Assembly: GCF_963674565.1 (NCBI RefSeq)
Contig: NZ_OY771430.1
Location: forward strand, 310,001 to 374,000
From: an uncultured Carboxylicivirga sp.
Lineage (GTDB): Bacteria > Bacteroidota > Bacteroidia > Bacteroidales > Marinilabiliaceae
DNA length: 64,000 nt
Direction of reading: 5' to 3'
The notes below the pieces were generated by a model. That model searched no databases, was not told where the DNA came from, and worked only from the letters and a program-made list of their open reading frames with translations. The position numbers and the translations under genes are program-made. Shown in pieces: positions 7,503 through 15,886 of the stretch (positions are counted from its first letter, which is position 1; each line of letters starts with the position of its first letter).

Positions 7503-8483
7503 TTATTTTATCACTTCACGATAAACAGGTATCATTTCCATCTTTAAATTATTGAAAAAGGTTTTGGTTTGGGTATAGTTCCGCGTGAACCCTAAAATGA
7601 AACCACCACCTCCGGATCCGCAAAGTTTTAAAGTAAAATCATCTGTTAATAATCCGTGATTCCAAATATCCTGTATCGATGCTGGTATCATTTCTGGCAG
7701 GTATTTTAATTGTAATGCAGACAATGATTTAAGGTCGTTAAACATCCCATTCAAATTACCATCAAGCATTTGATTAATGCATTTGTTTGTTAAAGGAATC
7801 ATTTCTTCTTCAATAACCTTCAGATAATTCGAATCCTTTATTTTTTCCATAAACAGCTTTACCAATGGGGCAGTTTTGCCTGGTTTTCCACTGTTTATTA
7901 AGAATATGGCATCATCATCCATTATTTCTTTCCTTGGAATTCCAACAGATGATATTTGGTGCTTATTTTCCAATACCAATGGATGTTTCAGGTAACAAAT
8001 TAATGGATCAATGCCTGAACTGGTACCATGATAAAAGGATTCGATTTGTGCAAAATTCTTTTTTAGTTCCAGTATTTCTTCCATTTGTATCCCTGCTCTG
8101 GAATCTATCCGATCAAGAGTATATTCATTATATAGGGCTGCAACCAATGCTCCGCTACTTCCCAATCCATAACCTTCAGGTATACTCGATTCGAAATATA
8201 ATCCATTATCAAGGTTATTGGCCAGTCTGTCACAATCAAAATCATGAAGGAGCAGATTCCTACTTTTTAAATCCGAGATGTAGTTGTTTAATTCACGGAT
8301 CTGCTGATTTGAGTTTTGGGCAAAATCCAAATCGGTATAACTATTCTTGTTAATGAATTTTAGTTCGCCATTGAAATGCGCATAAGGGATGGTCAATCCC
8401 ATTGAACCAAGAATGATGCTGTATTCGCCAAACAGCATTACTTTAGAATAATAGATTTCTTTTTTCCCTTTTTTTATGCCCAT
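7503..8483 (-). CDS. Mevalonate kinase-like GHMP kinase
   Basis: The product (about 326 residues) should phosphorylate mevalonate with ATP. The three GHMP motifs are present: KVMLFGEYSIILGS near the N-terminus, the phosphate-binding loop PEGYGLGSSGALVAALYN, and the C-terminal KLCGSGGGGFILGF. I chose the ATG at 8483 (MGIKKGKK), 4 bases after the preceding gene. An in-frame ATG at 8516 would add 11 residues and overlap that gene. It is the last gene of the mevalonate cluster. Of the three GHMP proteins in a row, this one best fits mevalonate kinase by position and motif; substrate assignment is inference. Confidence 0.8.
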   Translation of the reverse strand: MGIKKGKKEIYYSKVMLFGEYSIILGSMGLTIPYAHFNGELKFINKNSYTDLDFAQNSNQQIRELNNYISDLKSRNLLLHDFDCDRLANNLDNGLYFESSIPEGYGLGSSGALVAALYNEYTLDRIDSRAGIQMEEILELKKNFAQIESFYHGTSSGIDPLICYLKHPLVLENKHQISSVGIPRKEIMDDDAIFLINSGKPGKTAPLVKLFMEKIKDSNYLKVIEEEMIPLTNKCINQMLDGNLNGMFNDLKSLSALQLKYLPEMIPASIQDIWNHGLLTDDFTLKLCGSGGGGFILGFTRNYTQTKTFFNNLKMEMIPVYREVIK

Positions 8484-8487
8484 TGTA

Positions 8488-9510
8488 TTAAGTTGTTTGC
8501 ATTGATATTTCATCATAAATAACTGTCTGGTCCTCGCATAAAGGTGCCAGATGTTCTTTTATAAATGGATGTATTAAACTGATGTATTTTTTTTGATAGA
8601 TCAAATGAATATTAGGACCTGCGTCCAGTGTAAAGGTTAATGGAACCTGACTGTTTTTTCTGAATTGCTGAATTCGATTGATAGCTTTCAGTGTTTCTGG
8701 TGCCATCAAAGTATAACCAGGAGAAGAGCTCATCATTAATGCGTGCAGGCTTAAAGCCTCTTCTTCGCAAATGTTTGCAAATTGTTCGAAATTCCCAGTA
8801 GCAAGTGCTTCTAATAACTTTGCAATATTAGAATTGGCCTGGTCAATTCTTCCTTGCTGATAAGGATGATTGTTCATTAATGAATGGCCAACGGTACTGC
8901 TCACAGCTTTTGACCCTTTTTGTATAACCAGAATACTATCCTGAAGATCCTCAAAGTTGGAATGAACCGAATCGTTAACCGGGATACCGAAGGCATCACT
9001 TGATTCAGAAATATTAGGAGTTTTACCCCAAAGTATCCAGCCTTCCTGTGTTGATCGACAGGCACTTCCTGAACCTAATCGGGCAATTTCAGAAATTAAC
9101 ATTTGCTTATTGGTATGCCTGTTTCCAATTTTTTCACTGATATCAACCAATGATTTAGCAAGTGATGCCATTGAACTGGCTGATGATGCGATACCACTCG
9201 AATGAGGAAATGTATTTTCTGTTTCGATGAATAAATTACCAGTTTTTAAATAGGGTAGCAGGTGTTCTATATTCTGAATAAAAAAATTAAGTTTGGGTAT
9301 GAAGCTTTCTTTTTCTTTTCCTTCAAAAATAAAGTTAATGTTCAGTTTACTGTCTGTTACCTGGTAATGAACATTGGTTTTTGTTACGGCTTTGCTTAAT
9401 GTAAAACTTAAGCTTGGGTTTTGTGGCTCTTGTAAACCTTTCTTACCCCAATATTTTACAATGGCTATATTTGAAGGAGCTTCCTGATATGTTTTAATTA
9501 TTTGCTGCAT
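8488..9510 (-). CDS. mvaD: Diphosphomevalonate decarboxylase
   Basis: The 340-residue protein converts mevalonate diphosphate to isopentenyl diphosphate with ATP and loss of CO2. Recognised motifs are SNIAIVKYWGK at the N-terminus (about 17-27), the phosphate loop SSGIASSASSMASLAKSL, RLGSGSACRSTQEGW, and TLDAGPNIHLIY containing the catalytic Asp. Length matches the family. Its start codon overlaps the stop of the next upstream gene by one base (9510), indicating translational coupling. Confidence 0.93.
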   Translation of the reverse strand: MQQIIKTYQEAPSNIAIVKYWGKKGLQEPQNPSLSFTLSKAVTKTNVHYQVTDSKLNINFIFEGKEKESFIPKLNFFIQNIEHLLPYLKTGNLFIETENTFPHSSGIASSASSMASLAKSLVDISEKIGNRHTNKQMLISEIARLGSGSACRSTQEGWILWGKTPNISESSDAFGIPVNDSVHSNFEDLQDSILVIQKGSKAVSSTVGHSLMNNHPYQQGRIDQANSNIAKLLEALATGNFEQFANICEEEALSLHALMMSSSPGYTLMAPETLKAINRIQQFRKNSQVPLTFTLDAGPNIHLIYQKKYISLIHPFIKEHLAPLCEDQTVIYDEISMQTT

Positions 9511-10442
9511 TAACTTTTAGTGTTTAAAACAATCTGATTGTAACTGAAAATGGTTTTGTGACCTTTTTGTTGGAAATAAGTCCTCAAATATTCTTCATTA
9601 TGCTCTGTTACAGCCATAAAAAAGTCTCCTCCCCAGGCACCCAAACTTTTAGTATAACCTTTGAAATCGGAGAAATGTTCAATATTTATCGGTTTATATT
9701 GAACAAAACTACTTATGATATCTTCATGTAAATGCATCAACCTGCCAAATTCATTTAGGTTTTTAGTTGATTTCATTTGATCTGTAATCTCATTAATTTC
9801 TTCAATTACAAAATTATTAACAACGCTGTCTTTCGTAAAGCGTTTTACTTCTTGGTTACTATTCTGCTTCTGACCTCTGTATATAAAAAAGATATGTTCC
9901 TTAAATTCAGGATCAAAGTCAACTTTCTCAACGTTTGTTTGGTCATTGATGGTCTGATATAAAATAGGCCGATTATTAAGCGCACACGCAATATCGTATC
10001 CAGAGCCTCCGAAAGTATGAGATAATAATAAGTATGGATCTGTTTTTAACCATTTTGATAAAAGTGCAATAAGTGTTGAACTGCTTCCCCAGCCCCAATT
10101 ATTATTAAATTCCAATTCAGTTTTTATTGATTTACCTCTCAATAAATTTATTGTGCTGTTATTTAATTTGATTGCCTTGTTTATAATATCATTTAGACGT
10201 AAAGCTTCTGATGGTTGATGATCATTCATAAGATTCAATTCGTCATCAAAATTTGCTTCAAACCATAAACCTCCAGGATTGTATGCTTTCCAGCTTAACC
10301 CGCTTTCCTGGTTATGTACAGTCAATTTTTGACCTTTATTTAGCGGCAGAGCCAAAGCTTTAGCACCTTTCAAAACAAGATATTCAGCGGTTAACAGAAG
10401 TTTACCGTTGGCATGAAATATTAGCTTTTCATTATTTTTCAT
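9510..10442 (-). CDS. GYDIA-family GHMP kinase, candidate phosphomevalonate kinase
   Basis: The protein has 310 residues. The GHMP fold is shown by HANGKLLLTAEYLVLKGAKALALP (motif 1), NNWGWGSSSTLIALLSKW (motif 2, with W replacing the usual L before GSSS) and SLGAWGGDFFMAV (motif 3 variant). The diagnostic GSGYDIACAL sequence names the Bacteroidota GYDIA family. The family has, to my knowledge, no settled biochemical role. In this cluster the missing step is phosphomevalonate kinase, so that activity is the natural guess. It overlaps the HMG-CoA reductase gene by 4 bases (ATGA type) and the decarboxylase gene by 1 base. Confidence 0.85.
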   Translation of the reverse strand: MKNNEKLIFHANGKLLLTAEYLVLKGAKALALPLNKGQKLTVHNQESGLSWKAYNPGGLWFEANFDDELNLMNDHQPSEALRLNDIINKAIKLNNSTINLLRGKSIKTELEFNNNWGWGSSSTLIALLSKWLKTDPYLLLSHTFGGSGYDIACALNNRPILYQTINDQTNVEKVDFDPEFKEHIFFIYRGQKQNSNQEVKRFTKDSVVNNFVIEEINEITDQMKSTKNLNEFGRLMHLHEDIISSFVQYKPINIEHFSDFKGYTKSLGAWGGDFFMAVTEHNEEYLRTYFQQKGHKTIFSYNQIVLNTKS

Positions 10443-11755
10443 GCCTTCTGTTTAGCATCGTCTAAAAATGTTTGAACTGCTGAGTAACTTACTGTTTGGT
10501 TTGCAAAGAAGACAAGCGCTTTTGTCTTTTCTTCCTCTGTTGCATTAAGAGCAGTAAGAATATTCCCCAAATGTAATTTCATATGACCTTTTTGGATACC
10601 AGTAGTAACCAATGAAGCAACGGCACCAAAATTATTTGCCATACCTGCTGCTGCCACAATCTGCATTAGTTCTTCTGCTCCTGGATTATTTAAAATCTCA
10701 AAGGCTGTTTTTACCATTGGATGAATATTGGTAAGTCCTCCAACAGTACCCAAAGCTAAAGGTAGTTCCAATGTATAGGTGAATGTATTCTCGTTGATTT
10801 CGCAATGGGTTAGTGAACGATATTGTCCTGATCGTGCTGCATAGGCCTGAGCACCTGCTTCAATGGCTCTGAAGTCATTTCCCGTAGCCAAAACAACAGC
10901 ATCTATTCCGTTAAATATTCCTTTGTTATGTGTCACAGCCCGGTAAGGGTCATTAATTGCAATATCAACGCCTGTTTTAAACCTTTGGGCAAATTCAAGA
11001 GGTGTAAAAGTGCTTGAATAAGGAGCCAGCTGCTCAATGGAACATTCAACTTTACATTCAACTACACATTCGGGAGTATAATTACTAAGAATGGACATGA
11101 TGTGTTCAGCCTTACCAAATTTATTTAAAGCAGGAGAGGTATTGATGAAATCTATCAATGGCGTTGAAATAAGCTCAAGGCAGGTATTGATGAAATTAGC
11201 ACCCATAGAATTGGCAGTTTTAAATTTTACCAACAACTGATAGGTGTTATTCATATTGTCAATGGGTTTTATTTCGTAACCAGTAATTCCTCCGCCACGG
11301 GCTCTCATATTTATGGTTGCTTCCGATGTGGCTTTTTCAATTAAAACTTCAATTTTTTCTGAATGTTCCTGAAGTAAAGAAACAGGTCCGTTCCATTGAA
11401 AGAACAGCTGACCATTTTTAATTGTATCTTTTACTTTTACCTTAAACCCTCCATTTTTTGCCCAAAACGATGCTGCCTTTGATGCTGCTGCCACTACCGA
11501 ACTTTCTTCAATAACCATTGGTACAATGTACATTTGGTAGTTAATAAGAAAATTGGGTGCCAGACTAAATGGTAAATAATAATTAGAGACCGTATTTTCT
11601 GAAATATCATCAAAAAGAGACTGGTCAGTTGGATGTAAATAACGATTCAGATTTTTTTCAACCTGTCCCGATAATTCCAGATACTCCATTAATAATTGGA
11701 TCTTTTCATCCCTGTTTAACTTAGAGAATCCTTTTATGACTTTATTATTATGCAT
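10439..11755 (-). CDS. mvaA: Hydroxymethylglutaryl-CoA reductase, class II
   Basis: The 438-residue enzyme reduces HMG-CoA to mevalonate, or runs the reverse in catabolic species. Class II features are ENTVSNYYLPFSLAPNFLIN near residue 53, VIEESSVVAAASKAASFW with the catalytic Glu at 83/84, AVTHNKGIFNGIDAV with the catalytic Lys, ATGNDFRA with the catalytic Asp, and KGHMKLH with the catalytic His. Class II enzymes are often called 'degradative', but here the downstream mevalonate kinase and decarboxylase genes point to the biosynthetic direction. The start is one base after the stop of the isomerase gene. Confidence 0.95.
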   Translation of the reverse strand: MHNNKVIKGFSKLNRDEKIQLLMEYLELSGQVEKNLNRYLHPTDQSLFDDISENTVSNYYLPFSLAPNFLINYQMYIVPMVIEESSVVAAASKAASFWAKNGGFKVKVKDTIKNGQLFFQWNGPVSLLQEHSEKIEVLIEKATSEATINMRARGGGITGYEIKPIDNMNNTYQLLVKFKTANSMGANFINTCLELISTPLIDFINTSPALNKFGKAEHIMSILSNYTPECVVECKVECSIEQLAPYSSTFTPLEFAQRFKTGVDIAINDPYRAVTHNKGIFNGIDAVVLATGNDFRAIEAGAQAYAARSGQYRSLTHCEINENTFTYTLELPLALGTVGGLTNIHPMVKTAFEILNNPGAEELMQIVAAAGMANNFGAVASLVTTGIQKGHMKLHLGNILTALNATEEEKTKALVFFANQTVSYSAVQTFLDDAKQKA

Positions 11756-11756
11756 G

Positions 11757-12752
11757 TTATTGCCTTACTTTTAAAAAGTTATTAGCCAGTTGTAAACCAT
11801 TCTCTAACTTCATAATATAGTTTCGAAGTTTATCATAGCTTCCCATAGAATGACGTAAAAACGCTGATCCCATACCGAAAATAGCTGGCATTCTTGATAT
11901 CTCAGTAAGGTAATAACCATCCAGAATTGAAGATATTCCACCTGATATAATCAGATTGTTCACTTTTACCCGATAACCCATCTTATCAATCAATTGGTTA
12001 ATTGTTTGAGTCATATTTTCAGCTGTGTGGCCAATGTGAATAAATGGGTTATATACCTCAGCAGCAACTGCTTCAGAACGATTCAGCTCAACCAGTGAAA
12101 AGTTGGTTCCACCTAAAGCTCCAAACTCAATTGCTTCCAATGGTAATGCTAATAATTGACGCAGGCTTTCTTTGCCGAAGCCTTGCCCCACTTCTTTTAC
12201 AATAATTCTAAGATCAGTTTTGGCAAGGTATTCTTTTAATATTTCTATGGGTGGTGATTTTAATAAATCTCCTTCGGGCTGAAAGGCTTCCTGCATAGGG
12301 TTAATGTGAATTACCAAACCATCAGCCTGAAGCTTTTGTATCAGTTCGTCTAACTTTTCTTCCGTTTTGTTTTCCATCATTTGCTCTAATTGACAAATTC
12401 CAATATTGGCAAATAAAGGCACATCATCACCCATCACAGGTCGAACATTGAAGTCATCGAAATACTCAGGAGAGTCAAGCAATATGCGGCACGATCCCAA
12501 ACCCATACCCATGCCAAACTCAGCACATGCCTGTGCCAGATTTTTATTGATAGTTCCGGCCCGTTTGGTTCCACCTGTCATGCTGGAAAACCAGATTGGA
12601 AGACGCATTTTCTTATCTGCAAATTCAAAACTCAGATCTTTTTTACTGTGGGTACCCATCATAGGTTCATAATCGAAACGATTATCAGCCAGATTACCAT
12701 CCAGTCGCGAACTAAAAGCTAAATCGATATGGTCTTTTTTGCGGTCTTCCAT
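11757..12752 (-). CDS. fni: Type 2 isopentenyl-diphosphate delta-isomerase
   Basis: The 331-residue FMN/NADPH-dependent enzyme interconverts IPP and DMAPP. The sequence shows the type 2 pattern: RKKDHIDLAF at the start, RLPIWFSSMTGGTKRAGTINKNLA (substrate and flavin contacts), GMGMGLGSCRILL, and the later EFGALGGTNFSLVE and ISGGISSILDGYY flavin-phosphate loops. Its own promoter is visible in the 38-base gap upstream and in the end of the preceding gene (12776-12806). It is therefore the first gene of a mevalonate sub-operon inside the larger gene run. Confidence 0.92.
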   Translation of the reverse strand: MEDRKKDHIDLAFSSRLDGNLADNRFDYEPMMGTHSKKDLSFEFADKKMRLPIWFSSMTGGTKRAGTINKNLAQACAEFGMGMGLGSCRILLDSPEYFDDFNVRPVMGDDVPLFANIGICQLEQMMENKTEEKLDELIQKLQADGLVIHINPMQEAFQPEGDLLKSPPIEILKEYLAKTDLRIIVKEVGQGFGKESLRQLLALPLEAIEFGALGGTNFSLVELNRSEAVAAEVYNPFIHIGHTAENMTQTINQLIDKMGYRVKVNNLIISGGISSILDGYYLTEISRMPAIFGMGSAFLRHSMGSYDKLRNYIMKLENGLQLANNFLKVRQ

Positions 12753-12775
12753 GTTTGTCAGAGTTTTTTTACAGA

Positions 12776-12806
12776 CAAATTTACGTCTTATTATTCCAAT
12801 CCCAAA
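12776..12806 (-). promoter_or_regulatory. Internal promoter in front of the mevalonate genes
   Basis: Reading the minus strand, TTTG (12806-12803), 19 bases, then TAAATTTG (12783-12776) fits the Bacteroidota consensus exactly. The start codon of the isomerase gene is 23 bases downstream. The -33 box lies inside the last codons of the acyl-CoA dehydrogenase gene. Confidence 0.6.
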
Positions 12807-13939
12807 TGCTTACTGATGACAATGCGAAGTATTTCAGAAGTGCCTTCTCCAATTTGCAGAATTCTCTGGTCGCGATAGAAGCGCTCAATGGTTGAGGATT
12901 TAAACAAACCTTGCCCTGAGAAAATCTGAACAGCTTCATCTGAGACTTCTTTGGCTATTTCGCTGCAATAAAGTTTCGACATTGCTGCTTCTTTACCAAA
13001 CGGAAGTCCTCTGTCTTTCAATACACAAGCATTGTACAATGTGTTTCGAGCAAGTTCAATCTTCATAGCCATATCAGCTAATTTAAATTGAATAGTTTGA
13101 AATGATGCTATTTTAGTTCCGAACTGTTCTCTTTTTTGAGCATATTCCATAGCTAATTCAAAGGCTCCCTGTGCAAGCCCCAGTCCCAGAGCTGCAATTG
13201 ATAAACGACCTGAATCAAGTGTCTTAAGCATTTGACCCAAACCACGACCTCTTTCACCTAAAAGGTTCTCCTTTGGTGTTTTTACGTTATCTAGTTTTAT
13301 TTTAGCAGTATCAGAGGCTCTCCACATCAATTTTCCTTTCATGCTTTGAGTTGAAAAGCCTTCAGAATCACGATCAACCAGTATGGTAGAAAAACGTTTT
13401 TTGCCATTATCTTCATCTGTAAAGGCAAGTATCGTCATGCCCTTCATCAGCTCATTGCTACCGTTGGTAATATAACGCTTAGAGCCATTTATTAACCAAT
13501 GATCATCTTTGGCCTCAGCAACAGTTTGAACACCTTGTGCGTCAGAACCAGCCATTACTTCTGTTAATCCAAATGCCCATAAACCATTACCATTCGTAAG
13601 AAGTGGCAAATACTTTTCTCGTTGAGCATCTGTTCCGAAATTATAAATAGGCGCTATACCCAGGCTGTTATGAGCCGCCATTGTAGCCCCCTGCGAACCA
13701 TCAATACGGGAAATTTCTTCAACTGCTATGATGTAGGAGAGAGTATCCATTTCGCGGCCACCATATTTTTTAGGAATATCAATGCCAAATAAACCTGCCT
13801 GCCCCATTTTCTTTGTTAAATCAACGGAAAAAGTTTCCTGCTCATCAAGTTGGGCCGCAACTGGTTTGATTTCTTTTTCTGCAAATGTTCTTACTTCTTG
13901 TCGAAATGCTTCGTGTTGTTCGTTTGCTAATACTGACAT
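12791..13939 (-). CDS. Acyl-CoA dehydrogenase, probable isovaleryl-CoA step
   Basis: The 382-residue flavoprotein oxidises an acyl-CoA to the 2-enoyl-CoA. Family motifs are FGLTEVMAGSDAQG (flavin/substrate), KRYITNGS, REQFGTKIASFQTIQFKLADMA, and the C-terminal LQIGEGTSEILRIVISKHLG. The catalytic base appears to be Glu365 in GEGTSE, as in short-chain and medium-chain enzymes. In human isovaleryl-CoA dehydrogenase the base is instead in an LDLERL segment, which here reads LDSGRL. Context (methylcrotonyl-CoA carboxylase genes) argues for isovaleryl-CoA; the residue pattern argues for a general short/branched-chain enzyme. It is one base from the carboxylase alpha gene. Confidence 0.85.
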   Translation of the reverse strand: MSVLANEQHEAFRQEVRTFAEKEIKPVAAQLDEQETFSVDLTKKMGQAGLFGIDIPKKYGGREMDTLSYIIAVEEISRIDGSQGATMAAHNSLGIAPIYNFGTDAQREKYLPLLTNGNGLWAFGLTEVMAGSDAQGVQTVAEAKDDHWLINGSKRYITNGSNELMKGMTILAFTDEDNGKKRFSTILVDRDSEGFSTQSMKGKLMWRASDTAKIKLDNVKTPKENLLGERGRGLGQMLKTLDSGRLSIAALGLGLAQGAFELAMEYAQKREQFGTKIASFQTIQFKLADMAMKIELARNTLYNACVLKDRGLPFGKEAAMSKLYCSEIAKEVSDEAVQIFSGQGLFKSSTIERFYRDQRILQIGEGTSEILRIVISKHLGLE

Positions 13940-13940
13940 G

Positions 13941-15872
13941 TTAGTTTGTTGTTATTAATAGTTGGTTCGATTTTACCTGATCTCCGTTTACAACATGGAT
14001 TTGTTCAATCTTTGTATCTTTCCATGCGCTCAGTCTATTTTCCATTTTCATAGCTTCCAGAATAACCAGTACATCACCTGCTTTCACCTTTTGCCCTTCT
14101 TTCACCAGAACTTTTGCTACTTGTCCGGGAAGAGGAGAGTAAAGGGTAGAACCATTGTTTTGATTATGTTTTTCGTTTTTAGGCTGATACTCGGGTAAAA
14201 TATCCAATGCCTTAATGTGATGTTCCTGATTTTGAATAACTATGGTGTAATTTTCATTTTTATTAAAGTGATAGGCTTTAATTGACTTATTATCAATTTT
14301 ATATTCTAAGGTGTTATGGTCTAATCTTATATCAGATATTTGATATACCTTATCTTCTATATTCAATAAGATTCGGTTATATTGTTTTTTATAGCTGGCT
14401 TTATACTTTTTATCATTATAGATAAACTCCAATTGAGGTAATAATCTCCAAAAACCATTTATTCCATTTAGAGGATTAAAGCGAATTAAACTATAAGTTA
14501 TCAGCGATTGATCTATCAATTCCTGATGATTTGAAATCAACAGATTATGCTCATACTGACAAAAGTGAGTGTTTATATTACCTTCCTGAAATTTTTGATG
14601 ATTTAATATGTTTTGAAGATATGATAAGTTGGTTTTGATACCACCAATAATCGTTTCTGACAATATTGAAGAGAGTTGCTTGATTGCTTCAGCTCTGTTT
14701 GATCGATGAACAATAAATTTGGCAATCATCGGATCAAATTGTGAATGAATGGTGGTTGGCGAATCAAATGCCATTTCCATTCTTAAATCATCATTTTCAG
14801 GTAAGATTAATTCTTCTATTGAACCGGGATAGGGACTGAAATTATTAGATGGGTCTTCTGCATAAATTCTGGCCTGCAATGAATGTCCATTGATTAAAAT
14901 TTCATCTTGCTGCTGTTTCAGAATCTCACCATTGGCTATTCTGAATTGCCATTCAACCAAATCAATTCCGGTTATTTCTTCAGTAACGCAATGTTCAACT
15001 TGAATACGGGTATTCATCTCCAGGAAATAATGTTTTCCTTGGTTATCAACCAGAAATTCAAGTGTGCCGGCACTTTTATAATTAATACTTTTGCAAAGAT
15101 TAATTGCATCAGAAGTTAATTCTTTTCTTTTGCTATCAGAAAGGTTAGGAGCCGGTGCTTCTTCAATTATTTTTTGAAATCGCCTTTGCACAGAACATTC
15201 TCGTTCAAATAGATGAATGGTATTTCCATATTCATCTGCCAGAACCTGTACTTCAATGTGACGCGGTGATTCCAGGTATTGTTCCACATAAACCCGGTCG
15301 TCTCCAAAATAGTTTTTAGCCTGGCGCGAAACCGATAATAACTGTGATTGAAGTGACTCTTTATCCTGACAAATAACCATACCTTTTCCGCCACCACCCA
15401 TTGCTGCTTTAATAAGCACCGGATAGGGCATCTCATCTGCCTGTTGTATTATCTCATCTACTTCACCTTCCCACGATTGAGTAATGGGTACCTTGCATTT
15501 GCGGGCTATATCACGGGCCGTTTGTTTATCGCCCATGAGTTTAAGGTTATCCGGTGAAGGACCAATAAATGTTATACGTTCTTTTTTACAGGCATTTGCC
15601 AGGTTATGATTCTCAGCCATAAAGCCATAGCCCGGATGAATACTATCAGCATTATAAATTTTGGCTAATTCAATTATTAGCGGAATATTCAAATAGGTTT
15701 CAGCCAACGAAGTTTGTTTGAAATAATGCACTTCATCACTGATTTTTGCCGGAATGGTATCTTGCTCCAGTTCAGTTAATGTAACAACAGTTTTTATACC
15801 CAATTGATGAGCAGCTCTAATTATTCGAACTGCAATTTCACCTCTGTTTGGAATCAATACTTTTCTTACCAT
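13941..15872 (-). CDS. Methylcrotonyl-CoA carboxylase, biotin-carrying alpha subunit
   Basis: The 643-residue protein has a biotin carboxylase domain (1-445) with KVLIPNRGEIAVRIIRAA, the ATP-grasp loop AAMGGGGKGM, and LEFLVDNQGKHYFLEMNTRIQVEHCVTE split over the active site. A linker domain follows, then a biotinyl carrier domain at about 570-643 with EAMKMEN, the biotin lysine being Lys609. Domain order and length match acyl-CoA carboxylase alpha subunits. With the beta subunit at 16677-18272 it should carboxylate 3-methylcrotonyl-CoA to 3-methylglutaconyl-CoA. Propionyl-, acetyl- or geranyl-CoA use cannot be excluded from alpha alone. Confidence 0.9.
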   Translation of the reverse strand: MVRKVLIPNRGEIAVRIIRAAHQLGIKTVVTLTELEQDTIPAKISDEVHYFKQTSLAETYLNIPLIIELAKIYNADSIHPGYGFMAENHNLANACKKERITFIGPSPDNLKLMGDKQTARDIARKCKVPITQSWEGEVDEIIQQADEMPYPVLIKAAMGGGGKGMVICQDKESLQSQLLSVSRQAKNYFGDDRVYVEQYLESPRHIEVQVLADEYGNTIHLFERECSVQRRFQKIIEEAPAPNLSDSKRKELTSDAINLCKSINYKSAGTLEFLVDNQGKHYFLEMNTRIQVEHCVTEEITGIDLVEWQFRIANGEILKQQQDEILINGHSLQARIYAEDPSNNFSPYPGSIEELILPENDDLRMEMAFDSPTTIHSQFDPMIAKFIVHRSNRAEAIKQLSSILSETIIGGIKTNLSYLQNILNHQKFQEGNINTHFCQYEHNLLISNHQELIDQSLITYSLIRFNPLNGINGFWRLLPQLEFIYNDKKYKASYKKQYNRILLNIEDKVYQISDIRLDHNTLEYKIDNKSIKAYHFNKNENYTIVIQNQEHHIKALDILPEYQPKNEKHNQNNGSTLYSPLPGQVAKVLVKEGQKVKAGDVLVILEAMKMENRLSAWKDTKIEQIHVVNGDQVKSNQLLITTN

Positions 15873-15886
15873 TTTCGCTCTGTTCT

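Noticed and set aside
7865..8353. A 162-codon frame on the plus strand
   Set aside because: It lies antisense within the mevalonate kinase gene, which has full family motifs; composition is that of a shadow frame.
10439..11755. Reading the class II HMG-CoA reductase as a mevalonate-degrading enzyme
   Set aside because: Mevalonate kinase and decarboxylase genes follow directly, so the biosynthetic direction is more likely; class II enzymes of several bacteria serve biosynthesis.
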